From Alphaproteobacteria bacterium (GTDB lineage: Bacteria > Pseudomonadota > Alphaproteobacteria > RF32 > CAG-239): DNA of 60,716 nucleotides. The stretch spans positions 1 through 60,716 of the forward strand of contig JAFUEX010000004.1 in assembly GCA_017470165.1 (NCBI GenBank), read 5' to 3'. Under the pieces are notes generated by a model, which ran no database searches, had not been told where the DNA came from, and saw only the letters and a program-made list of their open reading frames with translations. Positions 1-8,923 of the stretch are shown here, in pieces (position 1 is the first letter of the stretch; every line of letters begins with the position of its first letter). The position numbers and the translations under genes are program-made.

Positions 1-4
1 AAAA

Positions 5-232
5 CAAAAGAAGCGCCAATCTTTTTCGACTGACGCTCCAGACAAGGTGCAATGATGATGCCCAAATTTACTTTACTTCGACAATAAAATAAAATCATCA
101 CACACCTTGCCCTTTCACACCGTTAAACCATAAACGACCTTATCTGCATTGCTGCGTGCAGAACCGAAGTTCATAGCTTTTTCGGTGATTTATAATGAAA
201 GATGATTATTTCGAGTTTTCAACTTTCATTAT
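5..232 (-). ncRNA. candidate structured ncRNA (~225 nt) next to the reverse transcriptase
   Basis: The minus strand carries a sigma70-type promoter (239-267) and, downstream, a chain of hairpins. A perfect 10-bp stem pairs 232-223 with 201-192; 6-bp stems pair 186-181 with 168-163 (ACCGAA/TTCGGT) and 162-157 with 148-143 (TCTGCA/TGCAGA). A two-part 7+7-bp stem pairs 109-94 with 59-43. The last element is an intrinsic terminator: AGCGTCAGTC (39-30) pairs with GATTGGCGCT (23-14, two G-U pairs), followed by a T-rich tract. I see no coding potential beyond an 18-codon frame without a ribosome site. It has the same orientation as the RT gene but lies downstream of it. It does not look like tmRNA, SRP RNA or RNase P RNA to me. 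The link to the RT is inference; it could be an unrelated small RNA. Confidence 0.6.
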
Positions 233-238
233 GCGTTT

Positions 239-267
239 ATTTTATCACATATCTTTATAAATGTCAA
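239..267 (-). promoter_or_regulatory. sigma70-type promoter for the candidate ncRNA
   Basis: On the minus strand TTGACA (267-262) and TAAAAT (244-239) are separated by exactly 17 bp. The predicted start near 232 coincides with the first base of the first hairpin of the candidate ncRNA. Confidence 0.7.
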
Positions 268-362
268 CAGATGTTTTGAAAAATATTGTGCTATTTCAGA
301 TGTTTAAATACGAATTTTAATAATTTTGAGTATATAAAAAACGACAATAAGGAGTCAAAAAA

Positions 363-587
363 ATGTTCGAAGCTATAACCCGATTAAAAAAAGATATTAC
401 AAACCGTGAAAATCGCCACGAATTTAACGAGGTCATCGCACGCTTAAAAGACAATACACCAAGCGCTACCTCATACATCTGCCAATTTTGCGGAAAGAAA
501 ACCACCACTCCCCACGGCGGAATCTGTCGCTTTTCCCCATACCAAAACAAAACCCATAAGTTTATTAAGGCAAATGCGGAAATGTAA
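363..587 (+). CDS. small zinc-ribbon-like hypothetical protein
   Basis: A 74-residue protein with a strong ribosome site (AAGGAG, 7 nt before the ATG). The N-terminal half is a charged helix (EAITRLKKDI). The C-terminal half has CQFCGKK followed by GGICRFSPY, which could bind a metal through two Cys of CxxC plus another Cys/His. It is convergent with the reverse transcriptase gene (stops 4 bp apart) and divergent from the candidate ncRNA. I do not recognise a family. Its place between an RT and a possible RT-associated RNA makes an accessory role possible, but nothing in the sequence shows one. Confidence 0.55.
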   Translation: MFEAITRLKKDITNRENRHEFNEVIARLKDNTPSATSYICQFCGKKTTTPHGGICRFSPYQNKTHKFIKANAEM

Positions 588-591
588 CGAA

Positions 592-2328
592 TTATTTAGA
601 ATATACTTCATACAGATACTCATCATAAGAAATCGGTTTATCTAAATTAGATAACAAGTCCCATGCTTTACTGATATACGTATCTTGTATATCAATATCT
701 CTTTTGATTTTTTTCATATGATTAGACAGTTGCTTTCTAATTCTTTTGTTATCTATACCTTCCATTCCAGAAAAAGCGCGTTTCACATACGTATGAAAGT
801 TATTTTTACCCAATGTTGTATAACGTTCATATAATTTTCTTCTGTAAAGTTTTTTGTATTTTTCTTTTAATGGTAGTCCTTTTATATGTATATCATATAA
901 TTTTCGTAAAACATTCAGACGTGAAGCCACAATCCCTTTATATGCTTTACGATAATACCTAGATAAGCTATTACCTCGTATCGTAACTATTTTACCATCA
1001 AAACAAAAGCCCAAATATTGCAACGGTTGCTTTGTTATTTTTTCTTCATTGGTAAAATCATAGACTTGACTTTTTGAATATTTAAAACCTTCTTCTATAT
1101 CGTGGATTTTTAAGTGTTGACCTTGTTTTTTTATTTCATCTCTTAAAAAATTATCTATAACACCCTTGTCTTCTTTATTACACACAATCATAATATCATC
1201 GCAATATCGTCTATATACAGCATTTTTATCTTCTAAAAACTCTTTCACTTTAATATCAAAATCAAGCATATAAATATTTGATAATACAGACGACAACGCA
1301 GATCCTTGCGGAATACCATAAGGATTATCTTTATCTTCTAGACCTTTATTTTGTTGAAAAGCATCATTACCACACCATTCTTTAAATTTTCGAAATTCGC
1401 TTGCATTTTTGAATAATATTTTAGGTAACTTATTAGTCTTAGGATTTCGGCACGAACTACAATTACCACATACTTTACCATCTTTAGAGCAACAATATTT
1501 TTTATAATTAAAGTATTCGCAAACTCTTTTCAAATCAATAAAACAAAACTTAGTTAATGATTTATATATATTATAGTGGTCTGCTGGTAATTTATCAAAA
1601 TCCATAACTTTGCACCAAGCTTCTTTTAGTTTTTTGTGGTCTATGGTGTCATAAAAACTTTTCAAATCATAGGCAAGAGCAACACATTGACATTTTCTCA
1701 AAAGAATTTGCTCAAATATCTCTTTAGCCATTGTTACGTTACTTGTCCGATGAAAATCCTTATTTCCTTTGTATTCATCTGGAATTGAACGATAAGCTAA
1801 TATTTCTTTATCTAAGTTATATTCTTGAACTTTACGCTCGTATTGAGGTAATAACACTTGGCTCGCATAATACCCATAAATATGACCGTCCATATGAGAT
1901 GCATATTTAATTGGTCGTGTCTTGGTAACCTTTTCTCTAAAATTTTCTGTTATGTCTTTTAATCTTTTTTTGAACTCCAATTTATCTGCTTCGTTGTCAG
2001 TAGTATCAATTTTATTTTCTAAATAGCGTATTTCTTCTTGTAAAGCTTTTATTTTACTGACTTTGCGTTCTTGTATATTAAAGGCGATAAATGGATAGAA
2101 AGAATGTTTTGCAACTTGTTCTGAATTGGACACTATCTTCTTTATATCTTCACAGACATTTGTATGTTCAATGCAATGTTTGTTATCTTGCTTTATTTCT
2201 TCGTATGTTTTGTGCGGATTATCAAAATGCTTAAACTTTTTGTTTTCAAGCCATCTTACTTTATCTTTAGTTTCGATTATACTCATATTAAGCTCTTTTG
2301 TGGGCACTGGGACTTTATATAACTTCAT
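592..2328 (-). CDS. reverse transcriptase of the defence-associated (UG/DRT-like) type
   Basis: A 578-residue RVT_1 polymerase. Motif A is YDLKSFYDTID (220-230), motif B is GIPQGSALSS (338-347), and the catalytic motif C is YCDD (375-378) in place of the common YADD. LGFCFDG (439-445) and SLSRYYRK (454-461) follow as the motif D/E region. Between motifs A and B is a cysteine cluster (C279, C280, C287, C290, C293) that could form a zinc knuckle. A basic helical C-terminal domain of ~110 residues could bind RNA. There is no maturase X or HNH domain, arguing against a group II intron protein; PQG in motif B argues against a DGR enzyme. It lies next to a type I R-M operon, as expected for an antiphage RT. 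The ATG has a weak ribosome site. The exact DRT class cannot be set by eye. Confidence 0.8.
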   Translation of the reverse strand: MKLYKVPVPTKELNMSIIETKDKVRWLENKKFKHFDNPHKTYEEIKQDNKHCIEHTNVCEDIKKIVSNSEQVAKHSFYPFIAFNIQERKVSKIKALQEEIRYLENKIDTTDNEADKLEFKKRLKDITENFREKVTKTRPIKYASHMDGHIYGYYASQVLLPQYERKVQEYNLDKEILAYRSIPDEYKGNKDFHRTSNVTMAKEIFEQILLRKCQCVALAYDLKSFYDTIDHKKLKEAWCKVMDFDKLPADHYNIYKSLTKFCFIDLKRVCEYFNYKKYCCSKDGKVCGNCSSCRNPKTNKLPKILFKNASEFRKFKEWCGNDAFQQNKGLEDKDNPYGIPQGSALSSVLSNIYMLDFDIKVKEFLEDKNAVYRRYCDDIMIVCNKEDKGVIDNFLRDEIKKQGQHLKIHDIEEGFKYSKSQVYDFTNEEKITKQPLQYLGFCFDGKIVTIRGNSLSRYYRKAYKGIVASRLNVLRKLYDIHIKGLPLKEKYKKLYRRKLYERYTTLGKNNFHTYVKRAFSGMEGIDNKRIRKQLSNHMKKIKRDIDIQDTYISKAWDLLSNLDKPISYDEYLYEVYSK

Positions 2329-2446
2329 TTGCCCGAATAATAAAGCCCCATCTACGTACCGCTCTTAAACTCATGGCATTTAAAGCCAGCAAATTGTCTT
2401 AAATATTCACCATCTCTAAACACTCAGCATCTACAACAGTAAAGTG

Positions 2447-2690
2447 TATAATGTTAATAACAACCATTGTGGTTATTCTAACTTTAACACTTATTGGAGG
2501 TTTACCTATGCTTGATTTACTGCAATCGATAAACACTACTATCGAATTTGTCTTAAACTTTCGAGAATTATCGAGAAAGTTGTTGACAAGTTCAATCCAA
2601 TCCCTCAATGACTACTCATTAAGCGATGAAATAATAGACTCATAAAGCTGTAAAAGTCAACACTTTCAACGAATAATCACCCAAAATTTT
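2447..2690 (+). other. structured intergenic region between RT and hsdR
   Basis: This 360-bp gap has a TATAAT hexamer on the plus strand (2447-2452) followed by several hairpins: TCGATA (2526-2531) with TATCGA (2540-2545), and AACTTTC (2556-2562) with GAAAGTT (2575-2581). The block at 2575-2587 can pair instead with GTCAACACTTTC (2656-2667), giving two mutually exclusive folds. A short ORF with a good ribosome site lies inside. It may be a second RT-linked RNA, a regulatory leader or a small gene; the sequence alone does not decide. Confidence 0.35.
2508..2645 (+). CDS. possible small protein (45 aa)
   Basis: ATG at 2508 follows GGAGG with a 7-nt spacer, which is the main support. The predicted peptide starts MLDLLQSINTTIEF and is helical with no Cys. 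An upstream in-frame ATG at 2451 would add a hydrophobic stretch (TTIVVILTLTLIGG) and give a 64-residue membrane peptide, but that start sits on the likely -10 box. It is on the opposite strand to all its neighbours. It may be a toxin-like peptide or a chance frame inside a structured RNA. Confidence 0.3.
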   Translation: MLDLLQSINTTIEFVLNFRELSRKLLTSSIQSLNDYSLSDEIIDS

Positions 2691-5600
2691 AATTCACCAT
2701 ATACACGTTCTGTGTAGCTGATTGATAGTTGTCGTAGAAGTGCATATAAAGGTCGTCGCACTTTTCTTTGAAGATTATCTCATCGTATTTGCTCGGTAAA
2801 AACTTGTCGCATATATCATTGATTGCAACTTTGACCTTTGCCCTTGCTGACTGCATTCTGCGCCAACCAGCAACCAATTTTTCACGTTTTAAGGTTGCTA
2901 GAAGTTCTTTTGCTGTGTGTTTAACTGTTTTTATTTCTTCTTTGGTTAGTTCTGGTGCTGGCTTCATCAAAATATCATAAACAGCCAATTCTTCTTCAGT
3001 TAAATTTTCTTCAATATGACGTTTTTCTTCTTGAGTCAGTTCTTGAGTAAAACGTATTAACTCATTGAAAAACTGTTCAAGGTTGGCATCTTGGCTATTA
3101 TATGTATCAAGCAACTCTTGGTATTTTTTCATAAATTCAAGACGATTTTTATTCAACTTAGCCATATCCATAATTCGAGCTTGAATACCTGCTTTGATCT
3201 GTTCAATAACGGTCTTTCGCTTTCCTTCGGCAAAACGTTTTCTCAGCAAATCAAAATCAACTTTGGTTAAATCAAAACCATTCTTTTCTTCTATCTGATA
3301 ATCAGCGACTTTGATTGATTTATTTAACACTTCACGAACTTTATCTGCCAATAGCTCAATATCTTCATCAGATATTTTTGGTGATATTTTAGAGTTAATT
3401 TTTGCGGATATAACAGAAACAACCAGAACTTGCTCTATATATTGTTCTGCAGCAACATCTGGTAAAACAGCTTTTAACAACTTCTTTAATTCTGCTACAT
3501 TGTTTTGAAAATCTGCTCTTACTTTTTCATTTTCTAATATTTTCTCAACAGCATCATCACAATAAGCAATTTTCTTAAAAGTGTCTTTTTCATTTATAAT
3601 GACTTCCACATCAATTTTCTTCAACTGGCAGAATTCTTGCATACGTCTATATGACATATCTAACAAACGCACAAGTTCGGCTTTTTCAATAGCTGGATTA
3701 TCATTAATTTCTGTATCTCCAACTGATACATTACCATAAACTGCCAACGCTTTTTGCAGTGCATTAAAAATACCTATATAGTCAACAATTATACCATTGT
3801 TTTTACCTTTAGCGACACGGTTAGCTCTGGCGATGGTTTGCATCAAGGTATGGTCTTTTAAAATCTTGTCTAAATACATTGTTGAAACACATTGAGCATC
3901 AAAACCAGTAATCCACATTGAGCATACAAATACAATTCGCAACGGATCATCAGCGTCCTTAAAACGATTTTCGATATTTTTAATACCTTCTTTATTGATG
4001 CGTAAACGGTAAGGTGCAATATCAGCTCCGCGTTTCTTACAATATTCAAATTCATTTTGCGAAGCTGATACAACAACGGTCATGTCTGTTTCTTTCATAT
4101 AATTTATTTTATTTTGCAGATATTGACGTTGTTCACCAGTTGCGGACTTCAATTCATTTTCAAGCTCTTTAATGTGTTCCTTCCAAAAATATTGCACTTT
4201 ATCACACATTCTAACAGCAGTTGGTTTGTCAATAGCAACATACATTGCTTTTCCCATATAGCCACGTCCCATAAAATGTGTAACAATATCTTGTGCAACC
4301 TTATCAAGACGGTCATCACGAGTGATTGCTTGATACATATTAGCGTATTTATCGGCAAAACGTTCTTCTTGTTCTTCTGTTAGTTCTGCTTCATCAATAA
4401 TCGCTTGTATTTCTTCTTCCATTTTCGGGTTGACAATTTGAAGGTCTGGTCGTCTGTTTTCATAATAAAGTTTTACGGTCGCTTTATCTAAAATAGACTG
4501 TTCAAAATTATAAATACTTGTGTAATCCCCAAAAACTTCTTTTGTTTTTTCATCACCACGAATTAACGGTGTGCCAGTAAAAGCTAAGAAACAAGCGTTA
4601 GGTAATGCTTTTCGCATATCCATAGCTAATTTGTTATATTGTGAACGATGTGCTTCATCAGTAAAGACAATAATATCGCTTCTGTCTGATATTTTTTCAG
4701 CACCTTGGAACTTTTGAATCATCGTAAATACATAACGGTGGTCTTCGGATAACAACTTCTTCAAATTGTTTTTACTGCTGGCTCTGACATTATCTTCGGT
4801 AACAGCTCCAGTATCGACAAAGTTATTGTATATTTGCGTGTCCAAGTCATCACGGTCAGTCACAATTAAAAATGTCCAGTTGCCTTCGATTTTACGCAAC
4901 ACTTTTTGAGCTAAAAAGACCATAGAAAAGCTTTTACCACTACCTTGAGTATGCCAAAATACACCAAGCTTCTTTGTTTTGCGGACTTCTTCATTATCAA
5001 TTTTGCGAAAAGCTCTATTTACACCTAAAAACTGGTGATTTTTACCAACAATTTTAATCAAACCTTTTGTTGTTTTTTGATATAAGATAAAGTTTTCGAT
5101 AATATCCAACAAATTATTTTTATCAAACACACCTTTAATCACAGTATCTAACGATATAACACCAGCTTCACCTTCATCATTGATTTTTTTCCAATCAGAG
5201 AAGTGTTCTAATGGCGAAGTTATTGAACCTATTTTGGTTTCTGTTCCATTTGATATAACGATAAACGCATTGTAATAAAATGCTTGTGGTATAGCATCTA
5301 AATAGTGTTTGATATTGTCATTGTAAGCATTTTCAAGATGTTTATGACTTGCTTTAAGTTCAATGAATACCAAAGGCAAGCCATTAACAAACAAAACCAT
5401 ATCAGCTCTGCAATTATACATTTCACCAGAAATTTTAAATTGTCTGGTTATTAAAAAGTCGTTATTTTCTGGGTTTTGCCAATCAATTATTTTGACTTTA
5501 TCTTCTTTTTCTATGCCATATTCATCTTTGAAAGTAGCATCAACACCATTTTTAAGTAGATTATAGTAAAATTTATTGGCATCAACTAAGGTTAAATTGG

Positions 5601-5841
5601 CTTTACTTTGCAATAACGTATTTAAGGCATCATCAATAGCTTCAATCGGTAGTTCTGGATTTAAATTAATAACTTTTTGCTTTAATCTATCGAGAAGAAC
5701 AACATCTTCGGGGGTTTTGCGCCCTAAAGTTGCATTTTCACCAAAAGTTTCAATACCACAATCAACAGCTTCATAACCTTGGTCAATAATCCTGTCCAAA
5801 GCCGCAATTTCCATTGGTATTTCATTTAGTCCATTTGCCAT
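2689..5841 (-). CDS. hsdR: type I restriction enzyme, R (restriction/translocase) subunit
   Basis: A 1050-residue HsdR, the motor and nuclease subunit of a type I restriction-modification complex. The N-terminal HSDR_N nuclease core shows D147, then IELK (E161, K163) of the PD-(D/E)XK fold. SF2 helicase motifs follow: GSGKS (300-304), DEAH with RSQ, FTGTPL, and the IARANR motif VI. A helical C-terminal domain binds the HsdM/HsdS core. Start: the ATG at 5841 has AAAGG 10 nt upstream and is preferred to an in-frame TTG at 5868. It is the last gene of an hsdM-hsdS-hsdR operon (33 bp after hsdS). Length and motifs are intact, so it is probably active. Confidence 0.95.
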   Translation of the reverse strand: MANGLNEIPMEIAALDRIIDQGYEAVDCGIETFGENATLGRKTPEDVVLLDRLKQKVINLNPELPIEAIDDALNTLLQSKANLTLVDANKFYYNLLKNGVDATFKDEYGIEKEDKVKIIDWQNPENNDFLITRQFKISGEMYNCRADMVLFVNGLPLVFIELKASHKHLENAYNDNIKHYLDAIPQAFYYNAFIVISNGTETKIGSITSPLEHFSDWKKINDEGEAGVISLDTVIKGVFDKNNLLDIIENFILYQKTTKGLIKIVGKNHQFLGVNRAFRKIDNEEVRKTKKLGVFWHTQGSGKSFSMVFLAQKVLRKIEGNWTFLIVTDRDDLDTQIYNNFVDTGAVTEDNVRASSKNNLKKLLSEDHRYVFTMIQKFQGAEKISDRSDIIVFTDEAHRSQYNKLAMDMRKALPNACFLAFTGTPLIRGDEKTKEVFGDYTSIYNFEQSILDKATVKLYYENRRPDLQIVNPKMEEEIQAIIDEAELTEEQEERFADKYANMYQAITRDDRLDKVAQDIVTHFMGRGYMGKAMYVAIDKPTAVRMCDKVQYFWKEHIKELENELKSATGEQRQYLQNKINYMKETDMTVVVSASQNEFEYCKKRGADIAPYRLRINKEGIKNIENRFKDADDPLRIVFVCSMWITGFDAQCVSTMYLDKILKDHTLMQTIARANRVAKGKNNGIIVDYIGIFNALQKALAVYGNVSVGDTEINDNPAIEKAELVRLLDMSYRRMQEFCQLKKIDVEVIINEKDTFKKIAYCDDAVEKILENEKVRADFQNNVAELKKLLKAVLPDVAAEQYIEQVLVVSVISAKINSKISPKISDEDIELLADKVREVLNKSIKVADYQIEEKNGFDLTKVDFDLLRKRFAEGKRKTVIEQIKAGIQARIMDMAKLNKNRLEFMKKYQELLDTYNSQDANLEQFFNELIRFTQELTQEEKRHIEENLTEEELAVYDILMKPAPELTKEEIKTVKHTAKELLATLKREKLVAGWRRMQSARAKVKVAINDICDKFLPSKYDEIIFKEKCDDLYMHFYDNYQSATQNVYMVN

Positions 5842-5874
5842 ATTTAAAACCTTTATTAATTTATTCAAATATAG

Positions 5875-7044
5875 CTACACAATTTCCAGCTTGTCAATAT
5901 CAATCTCACTTGACATCAAACGAGGTAATAATAAATCTCGAGTTTGTTTTAATATTTTTTGTTTTTGTTCTATTAGAAATATTTCATCAAATATAGGTGA
6001 AATTAAGTTATTAAATCTAATTAAAATATTATCATTAGGTATAATTAATTCAATTCTATTTAAATTTTCTTGATTAATTTTAGGCTGCGCTGCTCCTGTT
6101 ATGCACCTTATAATACTATATTTTGCCAACGATAAATAAAGGAATTCTGTTGAAATATTTTTTATACCTTGAATGATATGGGTATGATTATTTGCCCAAA
6201 ATTTACCATTAACAAATTGCAAGACAGGATATCCTTCTTCGGTTATGACACTCCCATCTTCTGCCAATAAGAGATATTTACCTTCGAATATATAATCGTT
6301 GATATAATCCAATATCTTTGCAGCTCCATAATACGGATATACACCTTTCATATTACTGCGTTGCAATGAAGATAATGGTTTTCTTTGATTATCAAATAGT
6401 TTTGAGCATTGATTCAATGTTTTTACATCCCAATCGCTTGGAATTTTACCAAGTTCGGTATCTTTGAATGTAGCGGTTTCGTGTCCTGGATATTTGAAGT
6501 CAACAAACCATTCCTTATAAATTTTTTGAGCCATATCTTCCAAAATTTTGATGCGCTTGTTGTTATTATCAATCAAATCATCATAGTTCGAAAGAATTTT
6601 GGCGATTTTGCGTTGTATATCTATGTGGATATTATTAACTTCTATCTGTTTGATTTCATCAGTATTTGCTCGCTGACGTCCACAAGCACCTGTCATACTT
6701 TTAACAGCAATATCTTTCACATAATCTGAACTTATCAGATAATATAAAAAATCTGGATCGGATGTACCTTCTTTGGCTCTAAATATATTAAACTCAGTTG
6801 AACCAAAAGCTTTATTATCCCCTATATATTGAGATATTTTTCCATTTTCCAAACAAGGTGTAATTTTAGCCATCAAAACATCTTTATTTGTAAACTTTGA
6901 GTAGCTACCATTAAATATCTCTTTAGTTTTTGCGTGCACATAACGATTGCCTGGTATTAGATCTGCCATTTCCACAAAATCATACAGTTGATTTCTTTCT
7001 AGCTTTTCAGTCGGATTTATATAACAAAAATCGTCAAGTTTCAT
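5875..7044 (-). CDS. hsdS: type I restriction-modification specificity subunit S
   Basis: A 389-residue HsdS, which sets the DNA target of the complex. It has the two-fold plan of target-recognition domain then conserved helix. The first half ends with IDIQRKIAKILSNYDDLIDN, and the second half begins ELGKIPSDWDVK and ends in EQKQKILKQTRDLLLPRL, both classic HsdS spacer sequences. The ATG follows GGAG and lies 2 bp after the hsdM stop, so translation is coupled. No truncation is visible, so one full bipartite target is expected; the sequence recognised cannot be predicted. Confidence 0.93.
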   Translation of the reverse strand: MKLDDFCYINPTEKLERNQLYDFVEMADLIPGNRYVHAKTKEIFNGSYSKFTNKDVLMAKITPCLENGKISQYIGDNKAFGSTEFNIFRAKEGTSDPDFLYYLISSDYVKDIAVKSMTGACGRQRANTDEIKQIEVNNIHIDIQRKIAKILSNYDDLIDNNNKRIKILEDMAQKIYKEWFVDFKYPGHETATFKDTELGKIPSDWDVKTLNQCSKLFDNQRKPLSSLQRSNMKGVYPYYGAAKILDYINDYIFEGKYLLLAEDGSVITEEGYPVLQFVNGKFWANNHTHIIQGIKNISTEFLYLSLAKYSIIRCITGAAQPKINQENLNRIELIIPNDNILIRFNNLISPIFDEIFLIEQKQKILKQTRDLLLPRLMSSEIDIDKLEIV

Positions 7045-7046
7045 TT

Positions 7047-8618
7047 TTATGCTCCTAACAACTCTTTCACATTAAGAGCAATTTTCGTTTCTAATCCGTG
7101 AGCTTCATTATTCAATTTTTCCAGCCCTGCATTAAGTTCTTTAAGTTTATCTTCAAAAACATAATCTTCTTCGGCATTATCAGCGACACCAACATAACGA
7201 CCAGAATTTAAGCTCCATCCTTGCTTTTCGATTTCTTCAAGCGTTGCAACTTTACATAAACCTTTAACATCTTTGTATTTCATATCTGGGAAATATTGTT
7301 TTATTTTAGCTTTACTACCAAAATCAAAACAAAGTTTTTCGTCACGATACAATTTGACAATATTGGTTATAAATTCAATTTGTTCTTCGGTAAATTCACG
7401 GTGAGCACGGTCAATTTGTGTATAAATATCCCTTACGTCTAAGAACAACACTTTATCTTTGCGCTCGGTATCTTTTTTACCTTTATCTAAAAACCATAAT
7501 GTGCAAGGCAAGGTCACGTTATGAAACATATTTGAACCAACGGACACCATCACATCAACAGCATTTGCTTTAATAATCTTCTCTCTGATTATTTGTTCGC
7601 TTTGTCTAGCATCACTTGCGGAATTTGGCATAACAAACCCAGCTCGCCCAGTTTTTGATAAGGCAGAATAAAAGCATTGAATCCATAAATAATTTGCATT
7701 ATCGACTTTAGGTAATCCCAACGCATAACGTTTATCATTTTTGATTTTTTCTTTATCAACCCCAGATACGTTAAACGGTGGATTTGCCATTACAAAGTCC
7801 ATTTTACCAATGCTATTAAATTTATCGACTTCCATTGAGTTGCAAGTGGCTATTTCACCTTCTAAACAATGGACAGCTAAGTTCATCTTGCACAGTTTTG
7901 ATGTTTCTTCGGTCTTTTCTTGTCCGAAGATGCGAATCAAATCATTGGGTTCTTTGTCTTGGATTGTGCGTTTAATAAATTCGCTTGATTGAACAAACAT
8001 ACCACCACTACCACAAGCTGGATCATATACATTGCCTTTGATTGGCTTTAATATCTCAACAATCAAGCGTACCAATGATGTTGGCGTAAAGAACTCACCA
8101 CCACGCTGACCTTCAGCACTGGCAAACTTTCCCAAAAAATATTCATAAATCTTACCAAAGGCATCACCTTGAATTTTATCCATTTGTATGGCATTAAATT
8201 GTTTTAATAAATCACGCAACAATGAATTACCTAAGCGTTGATAATTCTTCGGCAAAACCCCTTCAAGGATTTTGTTTTGTTGTTCAACCAAGCTCATCGC
8301 ATCATTAACAGCTTTGGCAATATTTTCACTTTCTGGACGTGATAATAAATAATCATATCTGGCTTGTTCTGGCATAAACAACACACCAAGTTCTTGTACA
8401 CGGTCTTTTAAGCTGACTGCACTTCTTCCACTTTGCGGTGGTAATTTCTTTATAGCATCTGCAAAACGATAGTCTGCATATTTCAAGAAAATCAAGCCCA
8501 AAACAGGGGTTGAAAATTCATTGGTTTTTAAACTTGATTGTGCCCTTAATTTATCTGCAGCATTCCATAACTCTTCTTGATACGAGGTCTTAGACTCGTT
8601 TTTTGATGCTTTTGCCAT
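7047..8618 (-). CDS. hsdM: type I restriction-modification DNA methyltransferase subunit M
   Basis: A 523-residue N6-adenine methyltransferase (HsdM_N plus N6_Mtase). DPACGSGGM (199-207) is the AdoMet-binding motif I and NPPF (279-282) is catalytic motif IV. GEFFTPTSLVRLIV precedes motif I as in the family. The ATG has AAGGA upstream. It is the first gene of the operon. A perfect 20-bp palindrome sits just upstream of the ribosome site, and further half-sites lie ~150 bp upstream, so transcription is probably controlled. Confidence 0.95.
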   Translation of the reverse strand: MAKASKNESKTSYQEELWNAADKLRAQSSLKTNEFSTPVLGLIFLKYADYRFADAIKKLPPQSGRSAVSLKDRVQELGVLFMPEQARYDYLLSRPESENIAKAVNDAMSLVEQQNKILEGVLPKNYQRLGNSLLRDLLKQFNAIQMDKIQGDAFGKIYEYFLGKFASAEGQRGGEFFTPTSLVRLIVEILKPIKGNVYDPACGSGGMFVQSSEFIKRTIQDKEPNDLIRIFGQEKTEETSKLCKMNLAVHCLEGEIATCNSMEVDKFNSIGKMDFVMANPPFNVSGVDKEKIKNDKRYALGLPKVDNANYLWIQCFYSALSKTGRAGFVMPNSASDARQSEQIIREKIIKANAVDVMVSVGSNMFHNVTLPCTLWFLDKGKKDTERKDKVLFLDVRDIYTQIDRAHREFTEEQIEFITNIVKLYRDEKLCFDFGSKAKIKQYFPDMKYKDVKGLCKVATLEEIEKQGWSLNSGRYVGVADNAEEDYVFEDKLKELNAGLEKLNNEAHGLETKIALNVKELLGA

Positions 8619-8632
8619 AACAAATCCTTAAT

Positions 8633-8652
8633 AAATAGTTAATTAACTATTT
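8633..8652. promoter_or_regulatory. 20-bp palindrome in the hsdM leader
   Basis: AAATAGTTAATTAACTATTT is perfectly self-complementary and lies ~15 bp before the hsdM start, just upstream of its ribosome site. A half copy (AAATAGTTAATTTT) occurs at ~8705-8718. It is a plausible operator for timing methylase and nuclease expression; no candidate regulator gene is in the island. Confidence 0.5.
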
Positions 8653-8763
8653 ATATTTTAAGGAAAATTTACTTTATAAAGTGTTAAGAAGAAGCAAAAA
8701 ATTTTAAATAGTTAATTTTGCGTTAATGAAATCTATTTTTTTAAGACAATTTCACGGAATCAA

Positions 8764-8814
8764 GATAATAGTTGCAAAAATGAAACTATTATCGCTAAAA
8801 AATGAAACTATTAT
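8764..8814. promoter_or_regulatory. cluster of GATAATAGTT half-sites upstream of hsdM
   Basis: GATAATAGTT (8764-8773) and AACTATTATC (8784-8793) form a perfect 10-bp inverted repeat with a 10-nt spacer. A third half-site recurs within a 17-bp direct repeat (8776-8792 and 8798-8814), two helical turns away. The spacing fits protein binding to one DNA face. Confidence 0.4.
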
Positions 8815-8824
8815 TTGCCTTGCG

Positions 8825-8917
8825 TTTTTTCGTCATACAATGCGGTGGTGCTGTTTTGTGCATCATTTATCATAAAAAATTGATTTCTGCACTCAAAACT
8901 CAGGAAAACGAAGGCAA
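8825..8917. repeat. 93-bp direct repeat, copy 1 (3' of rloB)
   Basis: 91 of 93 bases match 10938-11030 (differences at the T/G in GCGGTGGTG and the G/A in GTTTTGTGC). This copy ends 7 bp from the rloB stop. Arms TTTGCCTTGCGTTTT (8814-8828) and AAAACGAAGGCAAA (8905-8918), plus CTGTTTTGTGCA with TGCACTCAAAACTCAG, would fold it into a long imperfect hairpin. It may be a mobile or recombination element, a shared terminator, or both. Confidence 0.85.
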
Positions 8918-8923
8918 ATGATA

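Noticed and set aside
1-232. Retron msr-msd RNA
   Set aside because: No a1/a2 end complementarity and no clear branching G; the position is downstream of the RT.
592-2328. RT as part of a diversity-generating retroelement
   Set aside because: Motif B is PQGS-type, and I see no TR/VR near-repeat pair with adenine-specific differences in the window.
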